This document shows, in pieces, positions 1 through 9,398 of a DNA stretch of 45,906 nt. The DNA is from a virus. The DNA lies in IMG/VR virus record IMGVR_UViG_3300050132_000309, positions 1 to 45,906 of that record. One strand, given 5' to 3'. The first letter of the stretch is position 1. Every line of letters begins with the position of its first letter. The notes beneath the pieces are model-generated. The model did no database searches and was not told the DNA's origin. It saw only the letters and a program-made list of their open reading frames with translations. The position numbers were made by a program, and so were the translations under genes.

Positions 1-2670
1 TGCAACCGGAGATTTCGTGGGCGTAACCGTTGGACTCCAGTCAACCTCATTTACAATCCCATTTACGCCCGTGGCTGTCGTGGATTTTTCGTAAGCGGAA
101 ATGACGTTGTACGAAGGGAATAAACCGCCGGAAATCACAGGGTTTGTGTAATCAACCGTGGCATTTGCGCCGAAAGAACTATGTGCGGTATCCGCGATGG
201 ACCCTGCAAAACTCTGTGTGTACGCCCCAAAAGAGTTCGCCTGTCCTGTGTAAACCGTGGTCGCTGGCAAATAAGCGGACGTAATCACCGATCCATGCCA
301 AGTACCAGTTGTAATTGTTCCCAAGGTAGTGAGACTGCTACTTCCAGCAATCGGCGAAAAGATGGAACTCAAGTTGATTGCTGTGGGGGGGACCGCCGCG
401 CTTCCTGTCACGTTCCAACCCATTGCATAGTAATCATTGACCGTGGGCGAAGCAACGTATCCTGTCATGGCGCTGGCACTCTGATAAGGGATCGAGTCCA
501 CCGTTGTTCCAGAGAGGTTGGTTGCCGTCGTTGCACTAGTAGCGGTTGCGGCGTTACCACCAATGCTGAGGTTAGAGACAGGCGTTGTGCTGGTCACTGT
601 GAACGGCGCTGTGCCCGTGGCAACGTTACTGGTAAACGTCGGGGCCGTCAGACCGTTCATGAACGTCTGCGCAGCCGCTCCCAGATAAGCCAATGTCGAG
701 GATGCGGGAATCGTTGTGCTGTTAATGCTCGTGCTGCTTGACAATGCCGCTGGCAGATAGTTCGCCGGGATCGGTGTACTAGAGTTGTATGCCCCTCCCC
801 AGGTCGTGCCAGAAGTCCAGTAGACGATACCCGCCGTGGTGGGCCACACCATCGATCCACCCGTCGTGCAGGTGCCCCCGGCGTCGGCCAGGGTCCACGT
901 ATTCCCCGACAAGGAGAACTCGGCACAATGGTTATTTGTCAAGCCCGTTTTTGGCATCATTCCAACAAGCCAATCTGCCCCGTTATCCCAAGCGTGCCAG
1001 TTCAGGTTAGTCGAGTCATACCCCATTTCACCGTTCGCCAAAGCTACATACCCAGCGGCTACAGGATGCTTGACCTGAGTTGCGCTAGAGAAGTCCTGCA
1101 AGTACGCGCCGTAGGCGTTAGCCTGATTGGTCTGCACGACTGTCCCAGGTAGGGAATAAGCCGCACTGGAGCACCCTGTCCCCGCATCACTCAGATCGCC
1201 ACAAGCTGGCTGCGTCTGCGTAAATAATCCGGTGCCAGAGGTATAGCTATTCAGCCATTTATGTGCCACCGCAGAGAGGGTCGATGGAAGCTGGCTCGTT
1301 GTAGCATAACTGTTCATGTCTAGAGCAAAAGTTCCAGCCGCCAACATCTTCACAAACGGAGTCCCGCTTGACCACGCGGGATAGTTTAGTGATCCCCAAG
1401 TGCCTATTTGACTTACCAAAGCAACCGTTCCGGCTGATGCTGGCAGCGTGATACTGTTTGCACCCACGGTCACGCTTGAAGGAAGTCTCATTGTTACACT
1501 GCTGAAGTCCTGCAACCCGGTTGTGTATGTATTGGCTTGGTTAGTTTGTACTACGGTCCCCGGAAGCGTGTATGGCGCAACCCAACTGCGAACACCGGCG
1601 CTCGTTGAGGAGAGAAGATAGCCGTTTGTGGAAGGATTGCCAAGCAACGGTTCATACGTGCTCGCCGCCGTTGCGCTGGTCAAATAGGAACTAAGATTCA
1701 GAAAGTTCGCCGGAATTTGATTCGATGCACTGTAGGTGGTTCCCCAAGTGCTCAAGCCTGTGTAGTTGGGAATGCCTCCCGCGCCAGCAGGCCACAGCAT
1801 TCCACTGCCAGCAGCATATTGCGGGATATTCAGCACGTTTCCGCTGTACGTTGCCGCGCCGCTCGTGCCTGTCGTAGTCAGCGTGAAGATTGGAGCGTAG
1901 ATACTTGCAGCGTTTGCAATCGTGAGGTAATTCGCAATCGTGGCGAAAGCCCCAGTTCCGAACGCCGTCCCTCCAGACTTGGTACAGGTAATCGCTACCG
2001 CTCCCGGCCCCGTCGCTGTGCAGTCTCCTGTCAGTGCCGTGAGGTAGTTTCCTGCCGCTTGCTTGCCATTGAGTGCGGTCTGCAAATCAGTCTGGTTGCT
2101 CAGGGTTCCTGTAATGCCGCCCCACACAGAGCTGCCGCCAGAGCCTGTCGCATTGATGGTCACCGCCCCGGTTCCACCCGTGGGTGAGATGGTGACGTTT
2201 ATACCAGCGAGAATCTGGGAAACGCCGCTGCTTGTGCCGCCACTGCAAATACCGGCCGGAAGCGCCGCGGTGATCTGAGATGAGATGTCCTCAGTTCCGC
2301 CCCCACCGGTAACCGCTACCTGGACCTGGAACGCGCCTGGAACGATCAGTGGAGTCACGGGACAGGAGAGTGTAAAAGTCCATGTCGAGGGAGTGGGACA
2401 AATCTGTGCGGTGTCGGCCAGCAGGGTTGAGAAGTGGCCGTAGGAGTCAATGGAACCGTTGACAGTGTTTTGGAAAGTCGAAACGCAGCCCAGAAGGCCA
2501 AGTTGGGGCGAGGAAGAAAGGTTAGTCCATGCGGCGCCAAAGGAACCGCCGGCGAGGACAGGGACCGTGGCCGTGGTCTGAACGTAGCCCGAGGGGATCT
2601 GCGCAGAGACGGGAAGGACGAGGAGCGCCATGAAGGTTGTCAGGATTGTTAGACGAATGGGATTGGTCAT
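1..2670 (-). CDS. Tail fibre / receptor-binding-like protein with N-terminal signal peptide (partial, runs off left edge)
   Basis: An open frame without stop covers 890 codons from the ATG at 2670 to the window edge, so the C-terminus is missing. The start overlaps the previous stop (ATGA). The product is rich in Ser, Thr, Gly, Ala and Asn with repeated phrases typical of phage fibres and host-specificity proteins: 'QTNQANTY/AY..LQDFSS' occurs twice and 'SATAASTYEPLLG' resembles trimeric fibre shafts. It lies last in the structural operon, where podovirus fibres are usual. Odd feature: residues 1-23 read as a Sec signal peptide (basic n-region, TILTTFMALLVL core, PVSA cleavage site before QIPSGY). 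Fibre identity is inferred from composition and position. Confidence 0.75.
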   Translation of the reverse strand, partial: MTNPIRLTILTTFMALLVLPVSAQIPSGYVQTTATVPVLAGGSFGAAWTNLSSSPQLGLLGCVSTFQNTVNGSIDSYGHFSTLLADTAQICPTPSTWTFTLSCPVTPLIVPGAFQVQVAVTGGGGTEDISSQITAALPAGICSGGTSSGVSQILAGINVTISPTGGTGAVTINATGSGGSSVWGGITGTLSNQTDLQTALNGKQAAGNYLTALTGDCTATGPGAVAITCTKSGGTAFGTGAFATIANYLTIANAASIYAPIFTLTTTGTSGAATYSGNVLNIPQYAAGSGMLWPAGAGGIPNYTGLSTWGTTYSASNQIPANFLNLSSYLTSATAASTYEPLLGNPSTNGYLLSSTSAGVRSWVAPYTLPGTVVQTNQANTYTTGLQDFSSVTMRLPSSVTVGANSITLPASAGTVALVSQIGTWGSLNYPAWSSGTPFVKMLAAGTFALDMNSYATTSQLPSTLSAVAHKWLNSYTSGTGLFTQTQPACGDLSDAGTGCSSAAYSLPGTVVQTNQANAYGAYLQDFSSATQVKHPVAAGYVALANGEMGYDSTNLNWHAWDNGADWLVGMMPKTGLTNNHCAEFSLSGNTWTLADAGGTCTTGGSMVWPTTAGIVYWTSGTTWGGAYNSSTPIPANYLPAALSSSTSINSTTIPASSTLAYLGAAAQTFMNGLTAPTFTSNVATGTAPFTVTSTTPVSNLSIGGNAATATSATTATNLSGTTVDSIPYQSASAMTGYVASPTVNDYYAMGWNVTGSAAVPPTAINLSSIFSPIAGSSSLTTLGTITTGTWHGSVITSAYLPATTVYTGQANSFGAYTQSFAGSIADTAHSSFGANATVDYTNPVISGGLFPSYNVISAYEKSTTATGVNGIVNEVDWSPTVTPTKSPVA

Positions 2671-5159
2671 TGAGGCGCTCCTTGAGATGAGGCTGGATTA
2701 GATAGCTGAGCTGGCTGCCCCGCTTGATTCCGTTGGATCGCAGCGGCGTAAGCGGCGAGCAGGGGGCTAACTTGAATCCCGCGCGCCTTAGCCGTTGCGA
2801 CAATCTTAGGCATGTCCCCCCGAAGTTCGAGTGGAATCTGTGCAATCTGCGCTCGGGACGGCCGGAGGAGAAATTCTCTGACCAGGGGATGAGCCAGAAT
2901 TCCGTCAATGGCTGTTCCGACAGCGCCAGCAGCAGGAATGGCCAGCAACCCACCAGGTGAAACCTTCTGCCCACGCATAAGATCACTCAGCATGTGGAAC
3001 GCAGGCCATATCACAGAGAGCCGGACCAAGCTGCCTACCGCACTGGAACCGCGGCGCTGGACAGAGGCTTCGTTGGCACGGCGGAGATCGGCGTCGGAAA
3101 TTGTTTGGTGGGGATCGGGAATAGGCCGATCCGGGAAATTGGGCCGCAGGGGCTGCTCAACCGATTGAAACGCGCGTTCAGCGGGGGCTCCGGATGTCAG
3201 TCGGGCAGGAGTACGCTGCGGAAGAGGAGTCAGTCGGAATCCGGGTCGAGGATCATTTACGGTTGGCGGTGGAGGAACTTGCTTCAAACTTTTGCGAAGC
3301 TGCTCCTCGGGGGGAAGGCTGTCCAAAGCCTTGCGCGCCGCTTTGACTTGGCGGTAGGAATCGACGAGGGTGGGATCGTAGTTGCGGGCCTTAGCCAACC
3401 GTTCCTCATCCGCACGCTCTTGGAAGGCTTCCGGGTTAAGCTGCTTCTCACGAATAGTACGCGCGGTATCAGGCGAATGAGATTCTCGCCCAAAGGCTTC
3501 CTGATAAGTGATGGTGGAAGCACGTGCGGCGCCAAGATCGTCCCCGGCTCCAGCGTCAGCGGAAGCACGAGTCACGGCGGCGCGCAGCACCTTAGCCACC
3601 TGCTTCATTTCGCCAAGCAAAGGCCCCTCGAACCGTCCGCTACGGATATACCGCTGAAGAATCGACGAAGCCCGATGGACCTGTTCGACTGGGATTGGCT
3701 TTCCTGCTTGTGGATCAAAGTCAATTGGATCAGGCTCAAACCCACTGCTGGTTGCGATTTGGTCGATATTTGCGCGAACACGCTCGGGATAATCAAAGTA
3801 ATTACCGGTATAGCCTTGGGTCTTCATGATCGCTGAGCGATCTTGGGCATAGAGTGAGTCGAGGGGCGCGTCTTCGGGCGCAACTTGCAATTGGCGCAAC
3901 AACTTTACAGTTTCTGGTGAGATTGCGGCTATAGACTTAAGCTGATCGGCGATCTGGCCGCCATCCATGGTCTTGCCCGCTATTTTCTGCCGCCATTTCG
4001 ACCACGCGGAGTTCTCTTCAGTCTTGGCTCGTGTATCAGCAGCGGCTTCCTTAGCGTAATGCTCGTTAGTAGACTGCTTATACGCCTGCTCTCGTTGGCG
4101 ACGAAGTTCAAGCGCGTTCTCCGCGGCGCGGTTGGCGTCAGCCACTTTTTTCACAACGGCCTGATGTTTGGCCTTGACCGCTTCATTGGATTCAGTGACT
4201 TTTTGCTCGGCTGCCTGCCGCTGTCTTGCTAACTGCGCGGCTTCAGATCGATCTGTTTGGTCAATCTCTTGAGCTTTGTTAGCGACATCTCGCTGATAGC
4301 CAATCTCACGACCCTGCTGCTCGTGCAACGCGGATTGTGTGTCGGTAAGATGGTCCTTTACAGCCTTTGCGTTTGCTGTGTCGATTTTGCTGTTTTCATC
4401 AGCGAATTTACGAACGAGTTCGCGGGCCACGCCGGGGCCAGACCCAGCAAGCCGACGGACTGTTCCGGGAACGAGGGCCTTTATCTTACCAACGGTCTTA
4501 GGTGTGAGCGCGAGCGCGGCATTGCCAAATGCTGTCCCTGCCGCACCGGTGTAGTTTCCGGTCCCAAGCTGTTCCCCTTCCTTCTGCCCTACTTGCGCGG
4601 CCCAGGGGCCTAGCATGGGCATGGCCGCCGCGAGTCCATGCCCAAGCGATAGCTCCCAGTGTTCCGCAGCCTTGGGAGACGGGTGCATCGAATACCATGG
4701 ACTTTCTGCGTTGGCCTGCTTGAATTCACTCGCCGCTTGTCTTCCTTGATCGACTTGTGGATCGACGAGAATCCGCTTTGCAGCCAGAATCGCTCGGCCT
4801 AAAATCGGCGATTGCCAAGAGGGATCTTTTTCGTTCGCGCCTACGATTGCAGCCTCTTGCGGATTCTGTGGGCCTTCATAGAAAGCCGACTTGAGCCCTT
4901 CAGCGGCTCCCACAAAAGGGGCTGCCAAGGAGGACAGAAAACCTTCTTGCGAGGGTAATTGTTTTGGGGGGACAGGAGCGGCTGGAGACTTGGAGGCTGT
5001 GCCCAGCTTCTGTTGCCCCATCTGAAGCACCTTGTTCCGCTCATCCAGTGGCAATCCGGCATAGTCCTTATCCACCATCGCCAACGCCTTCTGCTGTTCG
5101 GCGGGGGGCAGAGTATAGAATTGAGGATCGGCGAGAGCTTGTTGGGCTTTAGGGGTCAT
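2667..5159 (-). CDS. Large internal virion / ejection-type protein
   Basis: 830 aa from the ATG at 5159, which overlaps the upstream stop (ATGA) and has a GGAG six bases before; an in-frame ATG four codons earlier lacks this fit. Residues about 5-55 are Gln/Ala/Leu-rich, about 250-390 form a long charged coiled coil, and about 600-680 are Pro/Arg-rich. Near the C-terminus a hydrophobic stretch (LLAIPAAGAVGTAIDGILA) could insert in a membrane. Size, position between hub and fibre, coiled coil and late hydrophobic patch fit a podovirus ejection protein (T7 gp15/gp16 role), but no lytic transglycosylase motif is visible. Function is inferred from context. Confidence 0.6.
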   Translation of the reverse strand: MTPKAQQALADPQFYTLPPAEQQKALAMVDKDYAGLPLDERNKVLQMGQQKLGTASKSPAAPVPPKQLPSQEGFLSSLAAPFVGAAEGLKSAFYEGPQNPQEAAIVGANEKDPSWQSPILGRAILAAKRILVDPQVDQGRQAASEFKQANAESPWYSMHPSPKAAEHWELSLGHGLAAAMPMLGPWAAQVGQKEGEQLGTGNYTGAAGTAFGNAALALTPKTVGKIKALVPGTVRRLAGSGPGVARELVRKFADENSKIDTANAKAVKDHLTDTQSALHEQQGREIGYQRDVANKAQEIDQTDRSEAAQLARQRQAAEQKVTESNEAVKAKHQAVVKKVADANRAAENALELRRQREQAYKQSTNEHYAKEAAADTRAKTEENSAWSKWRQKIAGKTMDGGQIADQLKSIAAISPETVKLLRQLQVAPEDAPLDSLYAQDRSAIMKTQGYTGNYFDYPERVRANIDQIATSSGFEPDPIDFDPQAGKPIPVEQVHRASSILQRYIRSGRFEGPLLGEMKQVAKVLRAAVTRASADAGAGDDLGAARASTITYQEAFGRESHSPDTARTIREKQLNPEAFQERADEERLAKARNYDPTLVDSYRQVKAARKALDSLPPEEQLRKSLKQVPPPPTVNDPRPGFRLTPLPQRTPARLTSGAPAERAFQSVEQPLRPNFPDRPIPDPHQTISDADLRRANEASVQRRGSSAVGSLVRLSVIWPAFHMLSDLMRGQKVSPGGLLAIPAAGAVGTAIDGILAHPLVREFLLRPSRAQIAQIPLELRGDMPKIVATAKARGIQVSPLLAAYAAAIQRNQAGQPAQLSNPASSQGAPQ

Positions 5160-6502
5160 CGATGGCTCCAATAATCGGCCGCTGTTTTAGGAGCGCCCTT
5201 TGCAGGAGTTACTGATGGGCCTCTCCGGCCTATCGGGGCTCCTGCCTGCGTCTGTTGAACCGCGCCACTCAAGTCCACTCCATAAGTTGCGCCGGTGTCC
5301 TTGACCTGCTGCCATTGCAAATCGTTACGCTGCTTGGCGAGGTCTACCATTTGCTTAATCTGTCCGCCAGCAAGGTTGATGCCACCTTTGAGGCCATCGT
5401 AGATGAAGTCACCATTCGCATCTTGGTGGCCAATTGTTGCAAGTTTTGAGTCCACCCAGTCCGTAGATTGCCGAGCTTCATCGATGATCGACTTGGCGAC
5501 TCGGGTTCCCTTCTGGGCGCCAAGAGTCATACCGATGTGGTTCATCAGGAGAGAAACCATCGCCTGCTGGTTGCCTTGGTAGGCATCTGTGGCGTTCTGC
5601 TGCATGATCTTGAGCCGAGTTTGCGCTTCGCGTGCGTTACCAAACTCCTTGCCGATGGTGGCTGCGATTGCAGGAGGGAGAGGGACGGACGATCCTGCGC
5701 CGTTCGCAAATGTCAGCCCACCGGTGCGCCGATTGAAACTTCCTAGCGCAATCGATTGGGTCTGAGGATTGTAAGAAGCCATAGGCTCGAATAAGCCAGT
5801 TTCAGCGAAGGACGGCTGTGGCTTAAAGTCCGGCAGCGCGTTCCCCGCGGCGTCCTGCCATGTCTTCTTGCCGGGGTTGAAAAATCCAAATACATTTTTG
5901 CCACCGGACAGACCTGGACGAGGTGTGCCGGGCTTCGGCTCAGGGGGTTTGAATCCAGGCCCAGTTGGCTTCGATACGATGTTTCCGGTCTCATCTCTGC
6001 CATAGACGACGTATTGACCGTCCGGACCGGACTGCGGTTGCCCGGCGGCTCCGGGCAGAGGAGTGAATTTGGAGGCAGGCAGCGCCTTTCCACCGAAAAA
6101 TTCCGGTGAGATCGCAGCCTCTTGCTCCGGCGTGAGCGTAAGCCCCATCTTCTTCAGAGAATCAGTATAGCTTTTGAATCGGGCTTCACCTGAGGGCGTG
6201 TCTGCTATGCTTTTCACCCCATTTGGTGTCCAGTAAGATGTGTAATCCGCGCCGTCGTCACCCTTGTACTTGCGCAGAGGGACACCGAGTTGCTGCCGGA
6301 CAATCTGCCTGTCTTGCTCGTCTCTGTCAGCAAGCGCGTTCTGCTGGCGAGCGCCCTCGGCGGCCATTTGCTGCGTTGTGGTCTGGGCTTTTCGTAGTTC
6401 CAAATCTTGCGCGTCGGATGTGCGCTTGTCACGGATGTCCTGCGCGTCCGACAACGCGGGCGCCACTGGCGCGAGTACCGAAAGTGCGTTCCAGAAACCC
6501 AA
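5156..6502 (-). CDS. Probable internal virion / ejection protein
   Basis: 448 aa. The start is TTG at 6502 with a strong GGGAGG nine bases before; no better ATG exists. The N-terminus (GFWNALSVLAPVAPALSDAQ) is followed by a Gln/Arg-rich helix at about 25-75, then Gly/Pro-rich linkers, a middle beta-type segment and a helical C-terminus ending RRGPSVTPAKGAPKTAADYW. It overlaps the 830-aa gene by ATGA. The pattern of short hydrophobic N-terminus plus long Gln-rich helix is common among podovirus core proteins. No enzymatic motif was recognised. Confidence 0.6.
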   Translation of the reverse strand: MGFWNALSVLAPVAPALSDAQDIRDKRTSDAQDLELRKAQTTTQQMAAEGARQQNALADRDEQDRQIVRQQLGVPLRKYKGDDGADYTSYWTPNGVKSIADTPSGEARFKSYTDSLKKMGLTLTPEQEAAISPEFFGGKALPASKFTPLPGAAGQPQSGPDGQYVVYGRDETGNIVSKPTGPGFKPPEPKPGTPRPGLSGGKNVFGFFNPGKKTWQDAAGNALPDFKPQPSFAETGLFEPMASYNPQTQSIALGSFNRRTGGLTFANGAGSSVPLPPAIAATIGKEFGNAREAQTRLKIMQQNATDAYQGNQQAMVSLLMNHIGMTLGAQKGTRVAKSIIDEARQSTDWVDSKLATIGHQDANGDFIYDGLKGGINLAGGQIKQMVDLAKQRNDLQWQQVKDTGATYGVDLSGAVQQTQAGAPIGRRGPSVTPAKGAPKTAADYWSHR

Positions 6503-6518
6503 GTGGTGCCTCCCTCGC

Positions 6519-7217
6519 TTATACTTCGCCGCTATCGATGGGGTTGAAACCCTGCGTGTAGTCCGGAGTGTAGTAGTTCACGTCAGGCGAGCTTGGGAAC
6601 AGGCCGGGGTCATATGCCGATGCCGATGCGCCAAGCGAGGTGTCTCCCCATGACGGATCTCCCGGATATGTAGCATCTACCGGTGCGTACATGTTGGGCA
6701 GTTGCTGTGGCTGCGTCCCCATCGTGCGCTGCAATTGTGCAGCCGATGTAGCTGTGGCCGGGCTTAGTTTTCCCAATGTTGAAAACGCCTTGGCCAATTG
6801 AGCGATCGAATTTGCCGACTGGCTATCCGGGTTGACCGCGCCGCCGCCGACCTGAAGCGCTTGTAGAGCATCCTGATACCCGGCCTGCTGATTCTGCTGG
6901 ATGTAGGGCGCGATGGCCTGAGACTCGACCTGCTGCGAGATTGCCGGTGAGTCTGACAGCCCACGGGAAGCCAGATAGCCCTGAGTATTGTTGGCCACGG
7001 CGGAGGTCAGGCCGGCGTTCAACGGTTGGGTGAATTGGGCGGCGTAGGCGTTCATCTTCGCTGGATCTTGCGCGTAACTGCGGAGCTGGTTCTGGTATTG
7101 CTGGTTCTGATACTGGTTGTACATGTTGTAGGCCGCAGAGCCGATGCTGGCGGCTTGCGTGCCGGCCTGAAGCTCAGGCTGGATCGAAGAGAGCGCGCTT
7201 GTTAAACCCTCGGGCAT
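6519..7217 (-). CDS. Gln/Asn/Tyr-rich internal virion-like protein
   Basis: 232 aa, ATG at 7217 preceded by AAAAGGAG. The region around residues 25-50 is a Tyr/Gln/Asn-rich stretch (MYNQYQNQQYQNQL), followed by Ala/Gln-rich helices with several QQN and QQ pairs. The C-terminal third is Pro/Asp/Tyr-rich and probably extended. It sits between the other two putative core proteins with 16-20 bp gaps, suggesting one transcription unit. Composition recalls podovirus internal core proteins; there is no diagnostic motif. Confidence 0.55.
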   Translation of the reverse strand: MPEGLTSALSSIQPELQAGTQAASIGSAAYNMYNQYQNQQYQNQLRSYAQDPAKMNAYAAQFTQPLNAGLTSAVANNTQGYLASRGLSDSPAISQQVESQAIAPYIQQNQQAGYQDALQALQVGGGAVNPDSQSANSIAQLAKAFSTLGKLSPATATSAAQLQRTMGTQPQQLPNMYAPVDATYPGDPSWGDTSLGASASAYDPGLFPSSPDVNYYTPDYTQGFNPIDSGEV

Positions 7218-7237
7218 GGGTGACTCCTTTTCCTGCG

Positions 7238-7768
7238 TTAAACGACTGGATTAGCCAACTCGAACTGGTTCTGCGGCTGCGCAGGCTGTGTTTGCCAGTT
7301 GCCGCCGGAGATTGAAGACGAAGATCCCGTGCTGCCTGCGCCTCCCTGACCATGGAGAGCTGCCAGGATCGACGCCACTGACGATGAAGCATCCCCGCCA
7401 GGGCCCGCCGCGGTAGCCGTACTGGCCCCGGTGGTTCCACCGGAAACCCCGCTCGAACCGGTGCTCGTAGCCGATGTCCCTGCCGTTCCAGCCTGATACC
7501 CCGGATACCCGGCCAGCAGGTCAGTCAGCGCACTTGTACCAGAATCGGTCAGGGAGCCACCAGTCTGCTGCTGGGACTGCCCCTGCGCGCCGAGAACGGC
7601 TTCCTGCTTAGCCAAATTGGCTTGGTTGGCAGTGGTTTGCTGCTGCTGCTTGACGAGGGCAGCGGAAGCATCACGGCTCTTGTCGCCTTCGTAAATAGCG
7701 GTTCCAGTTCCTGCCACACCCGCTGCAATTGCTGCGATCGTCAACGTCGTTGCGAGAGTTGAAGACAT
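7238..7768 (-). CDS. Small membrane-anchored internal virion-like protein
   Basis: 176 aa, ATG at 7768 with GAAAGGA eight bases before. Residues about 5-27 (TLATTLTIAAIAAGVAGTGT) form one hydrophobic segment, followed by a Gln/Ala-rich helix (KQQQQTTANQANLAKQ) and a long low-complexity Gly/Ser/Thr tract. A hydrophobic N-terminus followed by Gln-rich helix matches the plan of the small podovirus ejection proteins (T7 gp14-type role). The assignment rests on plan and position only. Confidence 0.55.
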   Translation of the reverse strand: MSSTLATTLTIAAIAAGVAGTGTAIYEGDKSRDASAALVKQQQQTTANQANLAKQEAVLGAQGQSQQQTGGSLTDSGTSALTDLLAGYPGYQAGTAGTSATSTGSSGVSGGTTGASTATAAGPGGDASSSVASILAALHGQGGAGSTGSSSSISGGNWQTQPAQPQNQFELANPVV

Positions 7769-7789
7769 CGCGTTGTCCTTTCTCCGAGC

Positions 7790-8260
7790 CTACTGGCCGG
7801 TAATCATAATCTTGTCTTTGCTGTTATCCTTACGAGACATCAGTTGGTCAGCCTCGGCGCATATTTCGTTTTCCGCTTCCTCGACAGTCGTAGCTTGAGT
7901 CGGAAAGATCATTGTCATCTCGACTGGACTGTGAGTTACGGATAGCTGCTTGCGGCCAGCACAACCAGGGATAATGTTGTAACCAGTCAGGTCAACCCGC
8001 TTGCCATTCCCACCGATGATCGAGCAATCTCCGTGAACAATAAGTATGGTCGCGCGTAGCATGAGCGACCCTATGGATACCATTCCCGGCCCGCGCCGGA
8101 TTGTGCGAGCGTACATTCCCCCGTGGAGAAGGTGCTCAGTGATGACTTCACCTTGCGGACACTGAAGAATGAATGCTTGAGCCTGGGCCAACTTAGCAAG
8201 CAAATCGGGAGATGGCGGGACTAGGGTAGAAGCTACAGGCGCGGTCAGAGCGGCGCTCAT
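7790..8260 (-). CDS. Cupin-like small virion-associated protein
   Basis: 156 aa, ATG at 8260, overlapping the upstream stop by ATGA and preceded by GGAGG. The central region (about 30-125) alternates short beta strands with conserved-looking glycines and histidines (GEVITEHLLHGGMYARTI, IVHGDCSIIGGNGKRVDL), the pattern of a single-domain double-stranded beta helix. Cupin-like proteins of this size occur in podovirus structural operons. Metal binding is not certain, because the full HxH(n)E(n)H set is not visible. The C-terminus is charged. Confidence 0.5.
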   Translation of the reverse strand: MSAALTAPVASTLVPPSPDLLAKLAQAQAFILQCPQGEVITEHLLHGGMYARTIRRGPGMVSIGSLMLRATILIVHGDCSIIGGNGKRVDLTGYNIIPGCAGRKQLSVTHSPVEMTMIFPTQATTVEEAENEICAEADQLMSRKDNSKDKIMITGQ

Positions 8261-8964
8261 GATCGGCCTCCTTCTGCTGTGCCAAGGGCGCGCTCAAGTT
8301 CAATTTGCATAAGTTCCGGCTGCACTGGCGGTTCTATCAGCCATTTCGTGTGCTGAATGTGAGTTGGCTTGTACCCTGGCCGCCGTGCGAGAACTTTGTC
8401 CAGGCGGCTGCCGACACGGGGACCGCACGAAATGATGTGGCAGCCAATTTCGGTCGCATATTGCTCGGCGGCAACGAGAAGAGAATTCCAAGCCGTTGTA
8501 TGACGGTAAGCGGAGTAGACGAACACGGATTCGATAGTGCCGATCCGATGACCGTCGTGTGGGACAACTGCGTTGAGAACCGAGATGAAGCCAATGAGTA
8601 ATGGATGCCCGTAAAAGATGGTGCTATCCTCCAAGTCTCTACTATCGTTGAGACCGTTTGGGTCGTCTACATAAGCCGCGAAACATTTAAGCGATCCCGC
8701 TCGTTCCATTGCCTCGTAGAGCGCGGGTTGAGGTTGCGCACTGGGCACAAGACACTCCGAGGAATATGCCCGGACCAGTTCAGCGGCATTCGGCGAGTCG
8801 AAGATCGCGGCGACAGAAACAGGAAGAACGGTGACCCGCACAGGAGTGACAGCCCGTTCCACAGCCGTGACAGACCGTTTCTGTTCCTCCGTACCCATTG
8901 CCCCCAGCGAAGTGGAAACGGAGACCGTGACCTCATCCGAAAGCTCCTGCTCAGCACCGGTCAT
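8257..8964 (-). CDS. GNAT-fold acetyltransferase-like protein
   Basis: 235 aa, ATG at 8964 overlapping the upstream stop (ATGA), with GAGGAGG nearby. The N-terminal 50 residues are Thr/Val-rich and poorly structured. From about residue 50 the order fits a GNAT fold: an N-terminal helix, strand LIGFISVLNAVV, strand IGTIESVFVYSAYR (acetyl-CoA region), helix WNSLLVAAEQYATEIGC and strand HIISCGPR. The classical Q/RxxGxG/A loop is not clear, so activity is doubtful. GNAT-like proteins are known in podovirus late operons. The neighbour 8961-9398 has a similar layout. Confidence 0.55.
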   Translation of the reverse strand: MTGAEQELSDEVTVSVSTSLGAMGTEEQKRSVTAVERAVTPVRVTVLPVSVAAIFDSPNAAELVRAYSSECLVPSAQPQPALYEAMERAGSLKCFAAYVDDPNGLNDSRDLEDSTIFYGHPLLIGFISVLNAVVPHDGHRIGTIESVFVYSAYRHTTAWNSLLVAAEQYATEIGCHIISCGPRVGSRLDKVLARRPGYKPTHIQHTKWLIEPPVQPELMQIELERALGTAEGGRS

Positions 8965-9398
8965 CGTGGTCCCCCCTCCTCAACCTTGCTCAGCAGCCCC
9001 ACTCCCATCGACCCCTGGAATGGCAGCACCGTTCCCCCGGCCAGCCGCGCGATGATCCGGGCCATCTTAGCCTCGGCTGGACGATTGTCGGCCAGGAAGG
9101 TCAGGAATCCAACACAGCCGCGCTGGCGAGCCTCGGCGAAGACCTGCGGCATGGCTTCCTTGAACCAGTTTAGCGGTATTCCGGGTGGAAGTGGGGAAAC
9201 GGCTAGAATTCGCCATAACACCAACCATCCGTGAGAGAAAGAAGCAACCACGAGGGCGAAGGGGGCGGCTTGGCCGATGGGCTCGACGACCCAGACCCAT
9301 TCCGGAACCAAGTAAGGCGCTCCGGTGTCGAGAAGACCCGGAGGAAGAATATCAACTTCGCCTTCGCGCAGATTACGGACATGAATGGCAAGGCTCAC
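8961..9398 (-). CDS. Second GNAT-like protein
   Basis: 145 aa from the GTG at 9398, which overlaps the stop of the hub gene as GTGA and has GGCGGG before it; an ATG 15 codons upstream would overlap the hub gene by 49 bp and has no SD advantage. Strands FALVVASF and LVLWRILAVSP, helix FKEAMPQVFAEARQRGC, strand VGFLTFL and helix AKMARIIARLAG follow the GNAT order, like the gene downstream. The pair may be an old duplication. The gene contains one copy of the 15-bp string TCGCCATAACACCAA (plus-strand reading). Confidence 0.5.
   Translation of the reverse strand: MSLAIHVRNLREGEVDILPPGLLDTGAPYLVPEWVWVVEPIGQAAPFALVVASFSHGWLVLWRILAVSPLPPGIPLNWFKEAMPQVFAEARQRGCVGFLTFLADNRPAEAKMARIIARLAGGTVLPFQGSMGVGLLSKVEEGGPR

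Noticed and set aside
181-2278. Several plus-strand ORFs in the tail fibre region
   Set aside because: They lie opposite a continuous 890-codon minus-strand frame, have no SD and odd composition (Arg/Cys/Ser-rich), so they are shadows.
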